NCBI GenBank assembly: GCA_002451795.1
Contig: DKDJ01000003.1
Span: 1 to 64,000 of the forward strand
Length of the DNA stretch: 64,000 nt
DNA from: Bacteroidales bacterium UBA6851
Lineage (GTDB): Bacteria > Bacteroidota > Bacteroidia > Bacteroidales > UBA932
Direction: 5' to 3'
Part shown: one piece after another, positions 33,713 through 43,693 of the stretch
Layout: each line of letters opens with the position of its first letter
Position numbering within the stretch: the stretch's first letter is position 1
Program-made: the position numbers and the translations under genes
Notes under the pieces: generated by a model
What the model saw: only the letters and a program-made list of their open reading frames with translations
Told to the model about the DNA's origin: nothing
Database searches by the model: none

Positions 33713-35057
33713 AGGGGCCGGAGAAGTAGGCTCTCATCTTGCCAAGATGCTCCGTTCAGAGGGTAATGAAGTCACGGTCATTGATGCCGACCAGCAGAGA
33801 ATATCGGTACTGTCGTCATACAGTGATGTAGAGACAGTCATCGGCAGTCCCACGTCCATACAAACTCTCAAGGACGCTGGTGCCGGAAGGGCAGATCTTT
33901 TCATAGCTGTCTATCCCCAGTCTTCGCAGGAAGTCAATATCGTAGGAGCATTGCTTGCCAAGAGAATAGGAGCAGCCAAAGTAATCGCCAGGGTCAATGA
34001 CGAGGACTACTTGTCATCCGAGAATAAACTGCTGTTCAAGGAGATGGGCATCGAACTATTATTCTACCCAGAGAAGACGGCAGCCGAAGAAATCGTGGAC
34101 TTCCTGAAGCACAACTCTTCCTCCGAAACCATGGAGTTCGCACGAGGCAAACTCCAAATAGCCGTGTTCAAACTCAACGAAGACTCCCCCATCCTAGATC
34201 TGAAGCTTTCCGAGTTCATAAAAAACGTGGACAAGGATATCATCAAGCAGTTCCGTATCATTGCTATCACCCGTGATGAAAAGACCATCATCCCGAGGCT
34301 CGACACCAAATTTCAGTATGGAGACCTTGTATTCGTGGTGTGCAGGCGCGAAGGCGTGGAAGCCCTCAACAAGCTTCTCGGCAAGAGCAACATTGACATC
34401 AACGGAGTCTTCATTGTAGGAGGAGGTCCCATTGCCGAGATGCTATCAAGGTCCCTTGCAAGGATGAATGTAAGTGTCAAACTAGTAGAAAAAGACAGGA
34501 ATAGATGTATCGAACTTTCCAAGAGGCTTCCAGATTCCGTACAAGTCATCAACGGGGACGGCAGAAACTCGGATTTCCTTTACGATGAGGGCATCCAGCA
34601 GTTCGATGCATTCATCGCTCTGACTGACAATGATGAGAGCAACGTGTTGTCGTGCGTGGTAGCCAAGAAATTCGGTGTGGCAAGAACGGTGGCGGAAGTA
34701 GAGAACATCGAGTACATCAAACTTGCAGAGGAGATGGGCGTGGACAATGTCATCAACAAGAAACTCCTCACCGCCGGAAGAATATTCAGGCTCACGCTTT
34801 CCGGAAAGGCAAGGTTCGTGCGATACATGACCGGCTCAAATGCTGAAGTCATCGAGTACACGGTGGCTCCAGACTCCGCCGTCACCAAAGCTCCCCTAAA
34901 GGAACTCGACTTCCCTCAGAATGCTCTTGTAGGAGGAGTTATACGTGGCAATGAGGCATATATAGCCGTAGGAGATACACAGATTGAAGCATACGACAGA
35001 GTTGCAGTGTTCACAATGCCTCAGTCCATCAGGGAGATTGACAAGTTCTTCAAGTAA
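33696..35057 (+). CDS. trkA: Trk potassium uptake regulatory subunit TrkA
   Basis: This 453-residue cytosolic protein has two RCK repeats. The first Rossmann fold starts MKIVIEGAGEVGSHLAKML with the acidic residue that binds NAD ribose (VIDAD); the second starts VFIVGGGPIAEMLSRSLARM. Each is followed by a TrkA-C domain (DSPILDLKLSEF; DSAVTKAPLKEL). It gates the TrkH/TrkG potassium channel with NAD(H) or ATP. No trkH is adjacent. Confidence 0.93.
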   Translation: MKIVIEGAGEVGSHLAKMLRSEGNEVTVIDADQQRISVLSSYSDVETVIGSPTSIQTLKDAGAGRADLFIAVYPQSSQEVNIVGALLAKRIGAAKVIARVNDEDYLSSENKLLFKEMGIELLFYPEKTAAEEIVDFLKHNSSSETMEFARGKLQIAVFKLNEDSPILDLKLSEFIKNVDKDIIKQFRIIAITRDEKTIIPRLDTKFQYGDLVFVVCRREGVEALNKLLGKSNIDINGVFIVGGGPIAEMLSRSLARMNVSVKLVEKDRNRCIELSKRLPDSVQVINGDGRNSDFLYDEGIQQFDAFIALTDNDESNVLSCVVAKKFGVARTVAEVENIEYIKLAEEMGVDNVINKKLLTAGRIFRLTLSGKARFVRYMTGSNAEVIEYTVAPDSAVTKAPLKELDFPQNALVGGVIRGNEAYIAVGDTQIEAYDRVAVFTMPQSIREIDKFFK

Positions 35058-35128
35058 CCACCCCGATATTGACATATTGTCACTGGCAAGTCTTTTGATT
35101 GTTAGTTAGCGCACAAATAGATTTGATT

Positions 35129-35710
35129 ATGGCAGATACTAAAAAAATACAGAAAGAAGAAGAAGTGAATGAAGCCCCTAAGGCAGAAGAGAGCAAGAAG
35201 AAATGCAAAAAAGAGCAGTCTTCATGCAAAGAAGAGCTAAAGAAGCAGGAGGAGGAATTCAAAAAGAAGATAGAAGCGGTGGAAGGCGCTCTAGCCAAAG
35301 AGAAAGATGACTACATCAGGCTCATGGCAGAATTCGAGACTTTCCGTAGGCGTAGTTCTGAAGATAGACTCAGTCTCATCTCCTCAGCCGCAGCCGATAC
35401 AATCAAGGGACTGCTCCCTGTGCTGGATGACTGCGAAAGGGCTCTGGAGATACTTGAAAAATCGTCCGATGAAGCAGCCAAAGAGGGGACGTCACTCATA
35501 TACACCAAGTTGATGGACTATCTTAAGACGAAAGGTCTTACAAGAATAGAGGCCAAAGGTGAGGACTTCAACACGGATTTCCATGAAGCCGTGACACAGT
35601 TCCCTGCTCCAAGCGAGGAGCTGAAAGGTAAGGTAATTGATGTAGTGCAGACAGGATACCTGCTCAATGGCAAGGTACTGCGCTACGCCAAGGTAGTTGT
35701 AGGAGCGTAA
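35129..35710 (+). CDS. grpE: Nucleotide exchange factor GrpE
   Basis: This 193-residue protein has a charged, Lys/Glu-rich coiled-coil N-terminus (about residues 1-70), the conserved DYIRLMAEFETFRRRSSEDR helix and the C-terminal beta-wing (GEDFNTDFHEAVT, GYLLNGKVLRYAKVVV). GrpE releases ADP from DnaK. The ATG at 35129 (MADTKKI) gives a natural N-terminus; the upstream in-frame ATG at 35099 does not. It pairs with dnaJ downstream. Confidence 0.95.
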   Translation: MADTKKIQKEEEVNEAPKAEESKKKCKKEQSSCKEELKKQEEEFKKKIEAVEGALAKEKDDYIRLMAEFETFRRRSSEDRLSLISSAAADTIKGLLPVLDDCERALEILEKSSDEAAKEGTSLIYTKLMDYLKTKGLTRIEAKGEDFNTDFHEAVTQFPAPSEELKGKVIDVVQTGYLLNGKVLRYAKVVVGA

Positions 35711-35716
35711 TAGACA

Positions 35717-36913
35717 ATGGCAGAAAAAAGAGATTATTATGAAGTGCTCGGCCTCACCAAGGGGGCGAGCGCTGACGATATCAAGGGAGCCTATAGAAAG
35801 GCAGCCCTCAAGTGGCATCCGGACCGTTGGGTAAACGGTACAGATGCAGAGAAAAAGACAGCCGAGGAAAAATTCAAGGAGGCATCAGAAGCATATTCCG
35901 TACTCAGCGACCCGGACAAGAAAGCAAAATACGACCAGTTTGGATTTGCTGGAGTGGATGGTGCGGCAGGCAGCCAGGATTGGGGTCAGGGATTTAGTAG
36001 CCTCAACGACTTGCTAAACAACCTTTTTGGCGGATTCGGTGGAAGCGGATTTGAAGGATTCGGTGGGTTCAGCGGATTCGGAGGAGGACGGACTTCTCAA
36101 GGAGGCAGACAGGGTCGCGGGACAATACGAGGCAATGATGTCTACGTCACACTTCGGCTCACCCTTGAAGAGATTGCTACAGGCTGCACTAAAGATATAG
36201 AAGTAGAGCGCCAACGTCCTTGCAAGGCTTGTGGTGGCAGGGGTACCCAGAATGCATCTGATATCAAGACTTGCCCTACCTGCAACGGAAGCGGTCAGGT
36301 ACAGCATGTCAGCAACTTCCTCTTCACAAGATCAGTGTCATACGATGTTTGCCCAAATTGTGGAGGCACAGGCAAGGTGGTCATGAATCCGTGCAGCAGT
36401 TGCCACGGTACAGGTCTTACCAGGGTCAAGGACACCCTTCGGGTAAACATCCCGGCAGGAGTGGAGACTGGCATGCAGATTCCGGTACGTGGAGAGGGAG
36501 ACACAGGCCGCAACGGAGGCGTCAATGGTGACTTGTATGTGCAGATTGAGCAGATTCCTCATGCAAGACTCAAAAGAGATGGGGGCAATCTATTCTATAC
36601 TCGTGTCATAAGTGTGGCCGATGCTATGCTTGGATGCGAAATTGACATTCCGTGCCTTGATGGAACGCAGAAGATGAAACTGCCGGCAGGCACACAGTCC
36701 GGAACCGTAGAACGTCTACGCGGAAAAGGTATGCCTTCAGTCAACGGATACGGCAAGGGCGATCTTTATGTCAAGATTCTCGTATGGATCCCTCACAAGT
36801 TAAGTCGCAGCGAGAAGGAGGCCATAGAGAATATGCGAGATAGCAGCAGCTTCAAGCCAGATCCGACTCGCGATGACAGAGTCCTCTTCGAAAAGGAAAG
36901 CAAGTACTTCTAG
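35717..36913 (+). CDS. dnaJ: Chaperone protein DnaJ
   Basis: This 398-residue type I J-protein has the J domain with HPD (LKWHPDRW, about residues 33-40), a long Gly/Phe-rich linker (around residues 85-135), four zinc-finger repeats (CKACGGRG, CPTCNGSG, CPNCGGTG, CSSCHGTG) and the C-terminal peptide-binding domain. It delivers clients to DnaK and stimulates its ATPase. It starts six bases after grpE. dnaK is not in the window. Confidence 0.96.
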   Translation: MAEKRDYYEVLGLTKGASADDIKGAYRKAALKWHPDRWVNGTDAEKKTAEEKFKEASEAYSVLSDPDKKAKYDQFGFAGVDGAAGSQDWGQGFSSLNDLLNNLFGGFGGSGFEGFGGFSGFGGGRTSQGGRQGRGTIRGNDVYVTLRLTLEEIATGCTKDIEVERQRPCKACGGRGTQNASDIKTCPTCNGSGQVQHVSNFLFTRSVSYDVCPNCGGTGKVVMNPCSSCHGTGLTRVKDTLRVNIPAGVETGMQIPVRGEGDTGRNGGVNGDLYVQIEQIPHARLKRDGGNLFYTRVISVADAMLGCEIDIPCLDGTQKMKLPAGTQSGTVERLRGKGMPSVNGYGKGDLYVKILVWIPHKLSRSEKEAIENMRDSSSFKPDPTRDDRVLFEKESKYF

Positions 36914-36941
36914 AATCAATAAGGCATGTAGTTTTATAAAT

Positions 36942-36973
36942 CGGCCCGGCAAGTAAACAGACTTACCGGGCCG
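36942..36973. terminator. GC-rich hairpin between dnaJ and the GH43 gene
   Basis: CGGCCCGGCAAGT (36942-36954) and ACTTACCGGGCCG (36961-36973) form a 13-base stem with one mismatch and a six-base loop between convergent genes. It lacks a good T run on either side, so termination may be partial. Confidence 0.6.
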
Positions 36974-36998
36974 AAACCATATCAAGTTTTAAGAACAG

Positions 36999-38513
36999 TT
37001 ATTTCCTTTCGTTGGTTGGCTTGTCAAGAGGCAACTGATAGTATGTAGGAGTTGCCACAGCTGCCGGAAGATGTCCAGACGGAGTCCCGAACACAGTGAA
37101 ATCAATGATTCCAAGCTGGGTGTTCTTTGGCCAGTCAGTCACCGTCAGTCTTACGAAACGGCACGTAGTCGGGGTAAAGTCATCAAATACTGTATCGCGG
37201 GATATAGTATTGCGCGTCTGATCCACAACCGTCGACCACTTCTCTCCGTCCATGGAGACTTCAAGTTTATACTTGTACACTGGAAGAGGTCCGCCTGCCG
37301 CTCTCCAACCGCGGCCCTGACCGTTCCCAAACAGGATTCTCATACCGTCCACCTCGAACAGCTGCACGACATCAAAGCGGGTAGCCGGAGAGAGTTCTAT
37401 TGTAAGTGAAGGCTGCTTGTCGTCTGAAGCCGGCATCCATACGGTACCGCTGTAGTCATCCACTGCATAAGCGGCAGGGAATCCAGTCTGTGCCGAAGAC
37501 GCCTTTGACAGGGCGTTCATCGCATTCATTTTATTGATAGTCACCGGAATAGAAGTCTTAGCCCCCTTGGCAAGAGGAGCCTTCTGAGGGCTATCTGTCA
37601 CAGTGACATACATGAGGCCTTCCTCATCAAACGTGACCTTGTCCATACCGATGCGTCTTCCTCCCGGAGGGTTGGAAAGTACGATAGTGTAGAACTGGTA
37701 CAGTTCTCCGTCTGGTCCCTTGACAATAGAGCCGTGCGCGGTTCCTGTCACGAGTCCCTCTGTCTTGCGGAGGAGCGGGTTGTTCGGAGCATACGAGTAT
37801 GGACCGAGCGGAGATGTTGCCGTATAGTATCCTTCAGCGTATGTCTTCCACTGTGTTCCGGAAGCCGAATACTCAAGATAATATATTCCGTTTCTCTTCT
37901 CTATCCACGGACCCTCAATCCACGCAACGCCTGGATATTCATTCTTCTCACCGTATCTCTCCCATGCATGCATAGGATTAAAGCCAAATAAATGTGTAGG
38001 CTTCTCAAGGAAACGTGTCAAGTCATTAGGATCAAGACGAACCCCGTATATGCCGCTGATTCCACGTCCAGGCCAGAAAAGATACGGGGTATTGTCATCA
38101 TCCACATAAATTTTCGTGTCAAAGCCGCCATTCCATCCATCCTCAATGGCGTATGTATTCTTGAACGGTCCGAGATCCTTGAATGGTCCCAAAGGGCTAT
38201 CCGAGACAAAAAGATTGTCGCTGTTGCCGGAAAGATAGAATTTCCCATTATACTTCACCACATCAGGAGCTACAGGGACACCTTTCACCTCATGAAAGGT
38301 CCAATCCACGAGATTGTCGGACACCCATGCACCACCTCCGGTACAATACATGTAGTATTTTCCACCATCCTCGATAACCGTCACGTCCCCGGCAGCATTA
38401 CCACCGTTTCCGATAGGCATCGGAAGAGGATTACAATAGCGCGAGCTCTGCGCCATGCCCGCCACGCCCATTAGTAGCGCTACAGCGGAACAAATAAGTG
38501 TTTTGTTAGTCAT
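36999..38513 (-). CDS. Glycoside hydrolase family 43 with C-terminal discoidin (F5/8) domain
   Basis: This 504-residue exported enzyme has a Sec signal peptide (cleavage near GMAQ) and a five-bladed propeller. It shows the three GH43-type acidic residues: base Asp in AGDVTVIEDGGKYYMY, pKa-modulating Asp in GGFDTKIYVDD, and general acid Glu in WIEGPWIEKRNGIYYLEYS. Residues about 340-480 form an F5/8 type C carbohydrate-binding domain (AYAVDDYSGTVWMPASDDKQ). GH43 enzymes release xylose or arabinose from plant hemicellulose. It lies downstream of susD but past a terminator and a susD relic, so it may be transcribed at a lower level. Confidence 0.9.
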   Translation of the reverse strand: MTNKTLICSAVALLMGVAGMAQSSRYCNPLPMPIGNGGNAAGDVTVIEDGGKYYMYCTGGGAWVSDNLVDWTFHEVKGVPVAPDVVKYNGKFYLSGNSDNLFVSDSPLGPFKDLGPFKNTYAIEDGWNGGFDTKIYVDDDNTPYLFWPGRGISGIYGVRLDPNDLTRFLEKPTHLFGFNPMHAWERYGEKNEYPGVAWIEGPWIEKRNGIYYLEYSASGTQWKTYAEGYYTATSPLGPYSYAPNNPLLRKTEGLVTGTAHGSIVKGPDGELYQFYTIVLSNPPGGRRIGMDKVTFDEEGLMYVTVTDSPQKAPLAKGAKTSIPVTINKMNAMNALSKASSAQTGFPAAYAVDDYSGTVWMPASDDKQPSLTIELSPATRFDVVQLFEVDGMRILFGNGQGRGWRAAGGPLPVYKYKLEVSMDGEKWSTVVDQTRNTISRDTVFDDFTPTTCRFVRLTVTDWPKNTQLGIIDFTVFGTPSGHLPAAVATPTYYQLPLDKPTNERK

Positions 38514-38542
38514 TTAATCAAGTTTTGATGCTTACTAATATA

Positions 38543-38578
38543 CTACCAATTTGGATTCTGAACAAGATTTTTGTTGGC
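38543..38578 (-). pseudogene. Relic of a second SusD C-terminus
   Basis: The minus strand reads ANKNLVQNPNW followed by a stop (TAG at 38543-38545). This matches the end of the intact neighbour susD (INKNIVQNPGW, then stop) and the usual SusD C-terminus. It sits 29 bases before the GH43 start, a normal operon spacing, and directly behind the susD terminator. It is best read as the last scrap of a deleted second susD. Confidence 0.75.
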
Positions 38579-38609
38579 AAAAAAAGGCCGACCGGAAAAC
38601 CGGCCGACC
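38579..38609 (-). terminator. Terminator after susC-susD
   Basis: On the minus strand GGTCGGCCGG and CCGGTCGGCC form a ten-pair stem (two G-T wobbles) with a TTTT loop, followed by seven T. It lies between susD and the GH43 gene. Confidence 0.85.
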
Positions 38610-38640
38610 AAACGAATTATTTCATAGTATTATGCTTCCC

Positions 38641-40353
38641 CTACCACCCTGGATTCTGGACAATATTCTTGTTAATCTGCGTCTCGTTGAACGGGAATGG
38701 GAAGAGTTCATTCTTACCGGATTTAAATCCTACCTTGTCTCCATAAGTTTTCTCACACCATGCAGCATCCGTCTCTACAAGGTATCCTCTATGTTCAGGC
38801 TCACCCTTGGTAAAGAACGCATCGCAGTATGAAGGATAATACTTACCGTTATCACCAAGTTCTTTCTCGGCGTCACCCCAGCGGATAAGGTCCTGAAGAC
38901 GAGTGCATTCAAGCCAGCACTCAAGGTACTTTTCAGTTTTCACCTCATCCATGGTACAAGCCGTACTCTTGTGTGCAGACTGTGCCCTATCCTGAATTCT
39001 CCTAAGAGCCTTAAGACCGCTTCCGTCAGGGTCTCCCTGCATGGCACATGCTTCAGCATACATAAGAAGAACTTCCGGAAGCCTCATTATAGGGAAATTA
39101 TACATCTTCTGATTGCTTGGATTAAGATCAGAAGGACGATAATTCCTCTTCCACATAAACCACCCGCAATGACCATAAAGTCCGTCACCTGCATAAATAC
39201 CACGAGAACTATCTTTCTTCTTAAGTTCCATAGTAGTGGCAGTAGCATCACTTGCATACGGCATCTCATAGAGGACCTCGTCATAACTCTTCACCCAAGC
39301 TTTGCGTCGAGCCGAATTCATACCATCATTGGCAATAAGGGTTTCAATGAACTTCTTCGACGGATTAACTTCACCCCATCCGTTATTCACCACCTGAGAA
39401 CCAGCACCATTGACAGGATTCATCTTATCCATACGCCAATTCCAGAGGATAGCCTGGTTACGTCCTGCCCTGTTGTAAAAATCAGGAACATCCGATGCCC
39501 ATACAAGATTGAATTCAAAAATAGACTCACTACAGCCATCACCTTCAAGATGGAACAGATCCACCATGTGATCTGACGGTACAAGCTCATACTTATCAGT
39601 AGCCTCAACAATAGGCTTGAGAGCCTCCTGTGCGCCTTTCCAGTCTTTCAAAGAAAGAAGAGCCTTGCCTTTGATACCTTGAGCGAATGCCTTTGTAACT
39701 TTCACAGCCCCATTCTTATCATTGACACTCTCACGCTCGTCAAGAAGAGGAATAGCAAGATCACACTCATCAGCAACCCACTTCAGAACCTGAGCCTGAC
39801 TCTCTGAATTGCCAGGTTTCTCAGTAGAAGAAATCACGTGATCAATGATAGGAGGAGTTCCCCACCCAAGAGCAAGCATAAGGTGAGCATGAGCACGAAG
39901 CACTCTCGCCTCAGCCACACACTTCTTCTTAATAGGAGTATCAGCCTTATCGCCATCAAAATGATCAATCACAAGATTGGCGCCATAGATAGCCACATAG
40001 TATGACTGATATGCCGCAGCGACATTAGCATTGTTGTTATCAAACCGGAATGAATTCATCTCCTGCTGGGCAACGTTGTCAGAAGCATTGTTTCCCGCAG
40101 CATATATATCATCTGAAGGATAACTCCAGATAGCAAGATGAGGGGAATCGTTCCAGCCAATGGTATTATTATAGATATAGAAACAATATGCCTGCGAGTA
40201 CGCGGCAGTAAGAGCAGACTGGGCATCTTCATCCGTCTTGTAGAAGTTCTCGATAGACACCACTCCCTTTTGAGGAATGTCAAGAAGCCCTTCACATCCA
40301 GCAAACGACAACGTCGCTGCCACACCTGCGATATATACCAATATTTTATTCAT
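38641..40353 (-). CDS. susD: SusD/RagB-family surface glycan-binding lipoprotein
   Basis: This 570-residue lipoprotein has a lipobox at Cys20 (LSFAGC) and the SusD N-terminal domain (LLDIPQKGVVSIENFYKT; DEDAQSALTAAY). TPR-type helices follow (AEARVLRAHAHLMLALGWGTPP) and the protein ends QNPGW. It caps its SusC partner at the outer membrane and hands oligosaccharides to it. The locus suggests acidic xylo-oligosaccharides as ligand. It starts 13 bases after the susC stop. Confidence 0.95.
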   Translation of the reverse strand: MNKILVYIAGVAATLSFAGCEGLLDIPQKGVVSIENFYKTDEDAQSALTAAYSQAYCFYIYNNTIGWNDSPHLAIWSYPSDDIYAAGNNASDNVAQQEMNSFRFDNNNANVAAAYQSYYVAIYGANLVIDHFDGDKADTPIKKKCVAEARVLRAHAHLMLALGWGTPPIIDHVISSTEKPGNSESQAQVLKWVADECDLAIPLLDERESVNDKNGAVKVTKAFAQGIKGKALLSLKDWKGAQEALKPIVEATDKYELVPSDHMVDLFHLEGDGCSESIFEFNLVWASDVPDFYNRAGRNQAILWNWRMDKMNPVNGAGSQVVNNGWGEVNPSKKFIETLIANDGMNSARRKAWVKSYDEVLYEMPYASDATATTMELKKKDSSRGIYAGDGLYGHCGWFMWKRNYRPSDLNPSNQKMYNFPIMRLPEVLLMYAEACAMQGDPDGSGLKALRRIQDRAQSAHKSTACTMDEVKTEKYLECWLECTRLQDLIRWGDAEKELGDNGKYYPSYCDAFFTKGEPEHRGYLVETDAAWCEKTYGDKVGFKSGKNELFPFPFNETQINKNIVQNPGW

Positions 40354-40366
40354 AATGGAAACCTAT

Positions 40367-43300
40367 TTAGAATGAAAGATTAACACCGAAAATAACCTGC
40401 TTTGCAGTAGGGTATGTACCCATATCAATACCACTCGTAGAGCCTCCCGAAGTAGTAACCTCTGGATCAAGACCTATATACTTAGAGAAGGTAAAGAAGT
40501 TGTCAAGAGAAGCGAAAACCCGGCAGCTCTCCAGTTTGACCTTTTTAAGTAAGTTACGAGGGACATTGTATCCAAGTTGAATCTGCTTAATCTTGAAATA
40601 TGAGCCATCAAAGACGGTAAGAGAAGAGCTGAATGCTTCCTGTGTCCACTTATTGGCTGCAGGGAACTTGGCATTACTATTATCCTGTCCTTCCTTCCAA
40701 GAATTCCTCCAGTAGTAGCTATAGGTATTGCATGAAGGACGGTCCGTACGGAAGGATGTAGGGAATATCTCGTTGCCGGCCACTCCAGTGCCAAACACTG
40801 TAAGGTCAAAGTTTTTCCAGCTAAGATTGACAGTAAGACCATAAGTAAGATCAGGAATACCACAGCCTATATTGGTACGGTCATTGTCATTAATCACACC
40901 GTCATTATTGACATCTTCATAGACCGCATTTCCTTCTGCATCAATACCAGTAGCCTTGAAACCAAGAAGATACCAGATAGGATAACCCTCTTCAAATGTA
41001 GTGGTAAGCTTGGTTCCCTGCGGGGTGCGCCCACTGATTCGGTCAATGGTAGGATCAAGATATGTAACCTTGTTCTTGAGTGTAGCCATATTTCCTGATA
41101 CGGAATATGCAAAATCCCCTATCTGATCCTTCCACGAGAGCTCGAGCTCGACACCGCTATTGCGAATAGCACCTGCATTGGTGATTGTAGACGAAGAAAC
41201 ACCGATCTCATATACAGGAGGCACACCGACAAGAAGATCTCTCGTATTCTTATTATAATAGTCAAGCCCAATAGAAAGACGGTTATTGAAGAGTCGGGTA
41301 TCAATACCGAGGTCAAGCTGCTCGGATGTCTCCCACTTCAGATCCGGATTAGGAATACCGCTCGGCATAGAACCGTATGTAAGGCCAGAGTTGTCAACAT
41401 CAAACTGATACCACTGTCCGTTAACCCGAATAGTAGCCGAATACGGATATCCGCTAAGGACGTTTATATTACCATTCAGACCCCAAGAAGCACGTAGTTT
41501 AAGGAAAGAGAGAATATCCTTATCCACATTGTCCTTAATGAAGCGCTCATTGCTTATAGTCCATCCTGCAGATACTGAAGGGAAGTATCCCCAGCGAGAC
41601 TCGGCAGGAAGACGAGATGAGTCAAAAGCATCAGCACGGAAATTTGCCTGGATACTATAGCGGTTATCATAAGTATAGCCGACACGCCCGAAGTATGAAA
41701 GTTGAGCAGAGCGGCTCGGAGCATTGGTCATATTCTTGGTAATGCCGTCGCCGGACTTGAGATAGTTGAGATACCTAAAGTTATCCTTATAGTCCTTGAG
41801 AATATCAGAGCCGGAAGCAGATGCAGACACATTGTCGCTATTGTTTTCAGTAAAGGACATACCAGCCATTGCAGACACGGAGTGCTTACCAAAAGTGCCA
41901 TTATAGTTAACGAAGTTCTCCCACTGATAGTAATAACTCGTATTGGCAGAAGCCGAAATGCTATAGGTAGTGCTCTTCACAAACTCATTGGCATAGTAAG
42001 GCTCAGAGTAATTATGCGATGAGCTCTGGGCGATGCGATATCCGAAACGAGAGGTAAAGGTAAGTCCCTTGATAGGGGTAAGATTGGCATAAGCTACACC
42101 ACGAACACTAATACCTCCACTGCTGGATTCATTGTTATCTCTCTGAATGAACGGGTTAGCAGACTGGGTCTCTCCGATAAGAGGAAGCGCCCAGTATTTT
42201 CCTGGATACTCAGGAGCCTCTATAACCTTGACACCGTTGGCAAGAGCATTCTTCATGGCAGGAGTAAGTCCATCATAATCGCAAACCACTGGGAACAGAG
42301 GAGATGAAGTGAGCACAGCAAGCATGGCAGAGCCGTTATCATTCCTCTGGGATATGCTCTTGGTAGACCATTTCTCGATGGAATTATTCGTTCCGACGGT
42401 AAACCACTTCTTAATCTTGTAGTCAGCATTGAGCTGGAATGTGAGTCGGTTATAGGTATCCTTATCACCACGGAATATACCGTCATTCTTTACATAGTTA
42501 AGAGAAGCAAAATAATTACCACGGTCATTTCCACCCTGCACACCAAAAGTATGCCTCTGATTCCATGACGGAACAAACACCTCCTTGGCCCAATCCACAT
42601 CAGTCTTGCCATCATAATATGTATCAAGCATAGTGTCGGTAAGATATCCGTTAGCCTTTCCAAACTCTATATACTCCTGCGCATTCATGATATCAAGCTT
42701 GCGCGACAAGGAACTTAAAGAGAACTGCGTGTTATAAAATATCCTTCCCTCACCTCTGACGCCGGCACCGCTCTTGGTAGTCACAAGAACAACACCATTA
42801 CCAGCCTGCGCACCATAAATAGCAGCCGAAGCGGCATCCTTAAGGATCTCAATAGATTCAATCATCTCGGGATCAAGATATTGAATATTGTCCACCTTGA
42901 GCCCATCCACAATGAGGAGCGGCCCGAGGTTACCAGAGTTGGATGAGAAGCCACGCACACGAATCTCCGCACCAGAACCAGGAGCACCAGAGTCTGTAAG
43001 AATCTGCACGCCGGCAGCCTTTCCCTGAAGAGCTGACGCAGCATCGGAAGTAGAACGGTTCTTGAGGTCCTCCGAACGAACAGATGCTACAGAGCCAGTA
43101 AGATCACTTTTCTTCTGGACACCATAACCGATAACCACGGTCTCCTCAATCACATTATTGGAGCGCATGGTCACATTGATAACAGACTGATTGCCGACAG
43201 CAATGGTCTGAGATTCGTACCCGATGCATGAGAATTCAAGCGTAGCACCGGATGGCACAGACAACCTGTATGTGCCATCAATATCAGTTGTTGTACCGAT

Positions 43301-43471
43301 GGTTCTCTGCCCCACCACTACAACACCCGCACCGATGACTGTAACACCACTTTCATCAGTAACTACACCGGAGACCACCCGATTCTGCCCTGCGGCAATA
43401 CTCGGAAAGAGAACAGATGCAAACAGAGCCATTATGACGCTGAATGCGTGAATTGAAACTTTTTTAAACAT
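40367..43471 (-). CDS. susC: SusC/RagA-family TonB-dependent transporter
   Basis: This 1034-residue outer-membrane protein has a signal peptide, an N-terminal carboxypeptidase-regulatory-like domain (SGVVTDESGVTVIGAGVVV; DGTYRLSVPSGATLEFSCIG), a TonB box region (EETVVIGYGVQKK), a plug domain (LQGKAAGVQI, GAEIRVRGFSS) and a 22-strand barrel ending in Phe. It imports glycans with SusD. Its promoter is at 43525-43554. No sensor kinase, sigma/anti-sigma pair or AraC-type regulator is adjacent. Confidence 0.96.
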   Translation of the reverse strand: MFKKVSIHAFSVIMALFASVLFPSIAAGQNRVVSGVVTDESGVTVIGAGVVVVGQRTIGTTTDIDGTYRLSVPSGATLEFSCIGYESQTIAVGNQSVINVTMRSNNVIEETVVIGYGVQKKSDLTGSVASVRSEDLKNRSTSDAASALQGKAAGVQILTDSGAPGSGAEIRVRGFSSNSGNLGPLLIVDGLKVDNIQYLDPEMIESIEILKDAASAAIYGAQAGNGVVLVTTKSGAGVRGEGRIFYNTQFSLSSLSRKLDIMNAQEYIEFGKANGYLTDTMLDTYYDGKTDVDWAKEVFVPSWNQRHTFGVQGGNDRGNYFASLNYVKNDGIFRGDKDTYNRLTFQLNADYKIKKWFTVGTNNSIEKWSTKSISQRNDNGSAMLAVLTSSPLFPVVCDYDGLTPAMKNALANGVKVIEAPEYPGKYWALPLIGETQSANPFIQRDNNESSSGGISVRGVAYANLTPIKGLTFTSRFGYRIAQSSSHNYSEPYYANEFVKSTTYSISASANTSYYYQWENFVNYNGTFGKHSVSAMAGMSFTENNSDNVSASASGSDILKDYKDNFRYLNYLKSGDGITKNMTNAPSRSAQLSYFGRVGYTYDNRYSIQANFRADAFDSSRLPAESRWGYFPSVSAGWTISNERFIKDNVDKDILSFLKLRASWGLNGNINVLSGYPYSATIRVNGQWYQFDVDNSGLTYGSMPSGIPNPDLKWETSEQLDLGIDTRLFNNRLSIGLDYYNKNTRDLLVGVPPVYEIGVSSSTITNAGAIRNSGVELELSWKDQIGDFAYSVSGNMATLKNKVTYLDPTIDRISGRTPQGTKLTTTFEEGYPIWYLLGFKATGIDAEGNAVYEDVNNDGVINDNDRTNIGCGIPDLTYGLTVNLSWKNFDLTVFGTGVAGNEIFPTSFRTDRPSCNTYSYYWRNSWKEGQDNSNAKFPAANKWTQEAFSSSLTVFDGSYFKIKQIQLGYNVPRNLLKKVKLESCRVFASLDNFFTFSKYIGLDPEVTTSGGSTSGIDMGTYPTAKQVIFGVNLSF

Positions 43472-43524
43472 ACGTTAGAATATGTGGTTAATACTCAATG
43501 TTAGAAATATTTGTCAACAGGCAA

Positions 43525-43554
43525 CAAAGTTAATAAATATTTAATATTATCCAA
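43525..43554 (-). promoter_or_regulatory. Promoter of the susC-susD operon
   Basis: On the minus strand TTG (43554-43552), a 19-base spacer and TAACTTTG (43532-43525) match the Bacteroidota promoter. The transcript would have a leader of about 45-50 bases. Confidence 0.75.
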
Positions 43555-43660
43555 CACTATATACTATTAAATTTATCTTCTGCATAATAATTTATAAATA
43601 TATTAACAATACGCATTTTATTCAAATTGGCCCTATTTAGAAAGAAACAGCAATATTCAC

Positions 43661-43668
43661 TATATTTG
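43661..43668 (+). promoter_or_regulatory. -7 promoter element of the alpha-glucuronidase gene
   Basis: TATATTTG matches the consensus. The ATG at 43670 lies only one base downstream, before any plausible transcription start, so the next ATG at 43694 is the real start. Confidence 0.65.
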
Positions 43669-43693
43669 CATGGTCGAACAAACATTACTTTAT

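Noticed and set aside
35058..35128. Possible CIRCE heat-shock operator upstream of grpE
   Set aside because: The expected TTAGCACTC inverted repeat is absent; only a loose GTTAGTTAGCGCAC is present.
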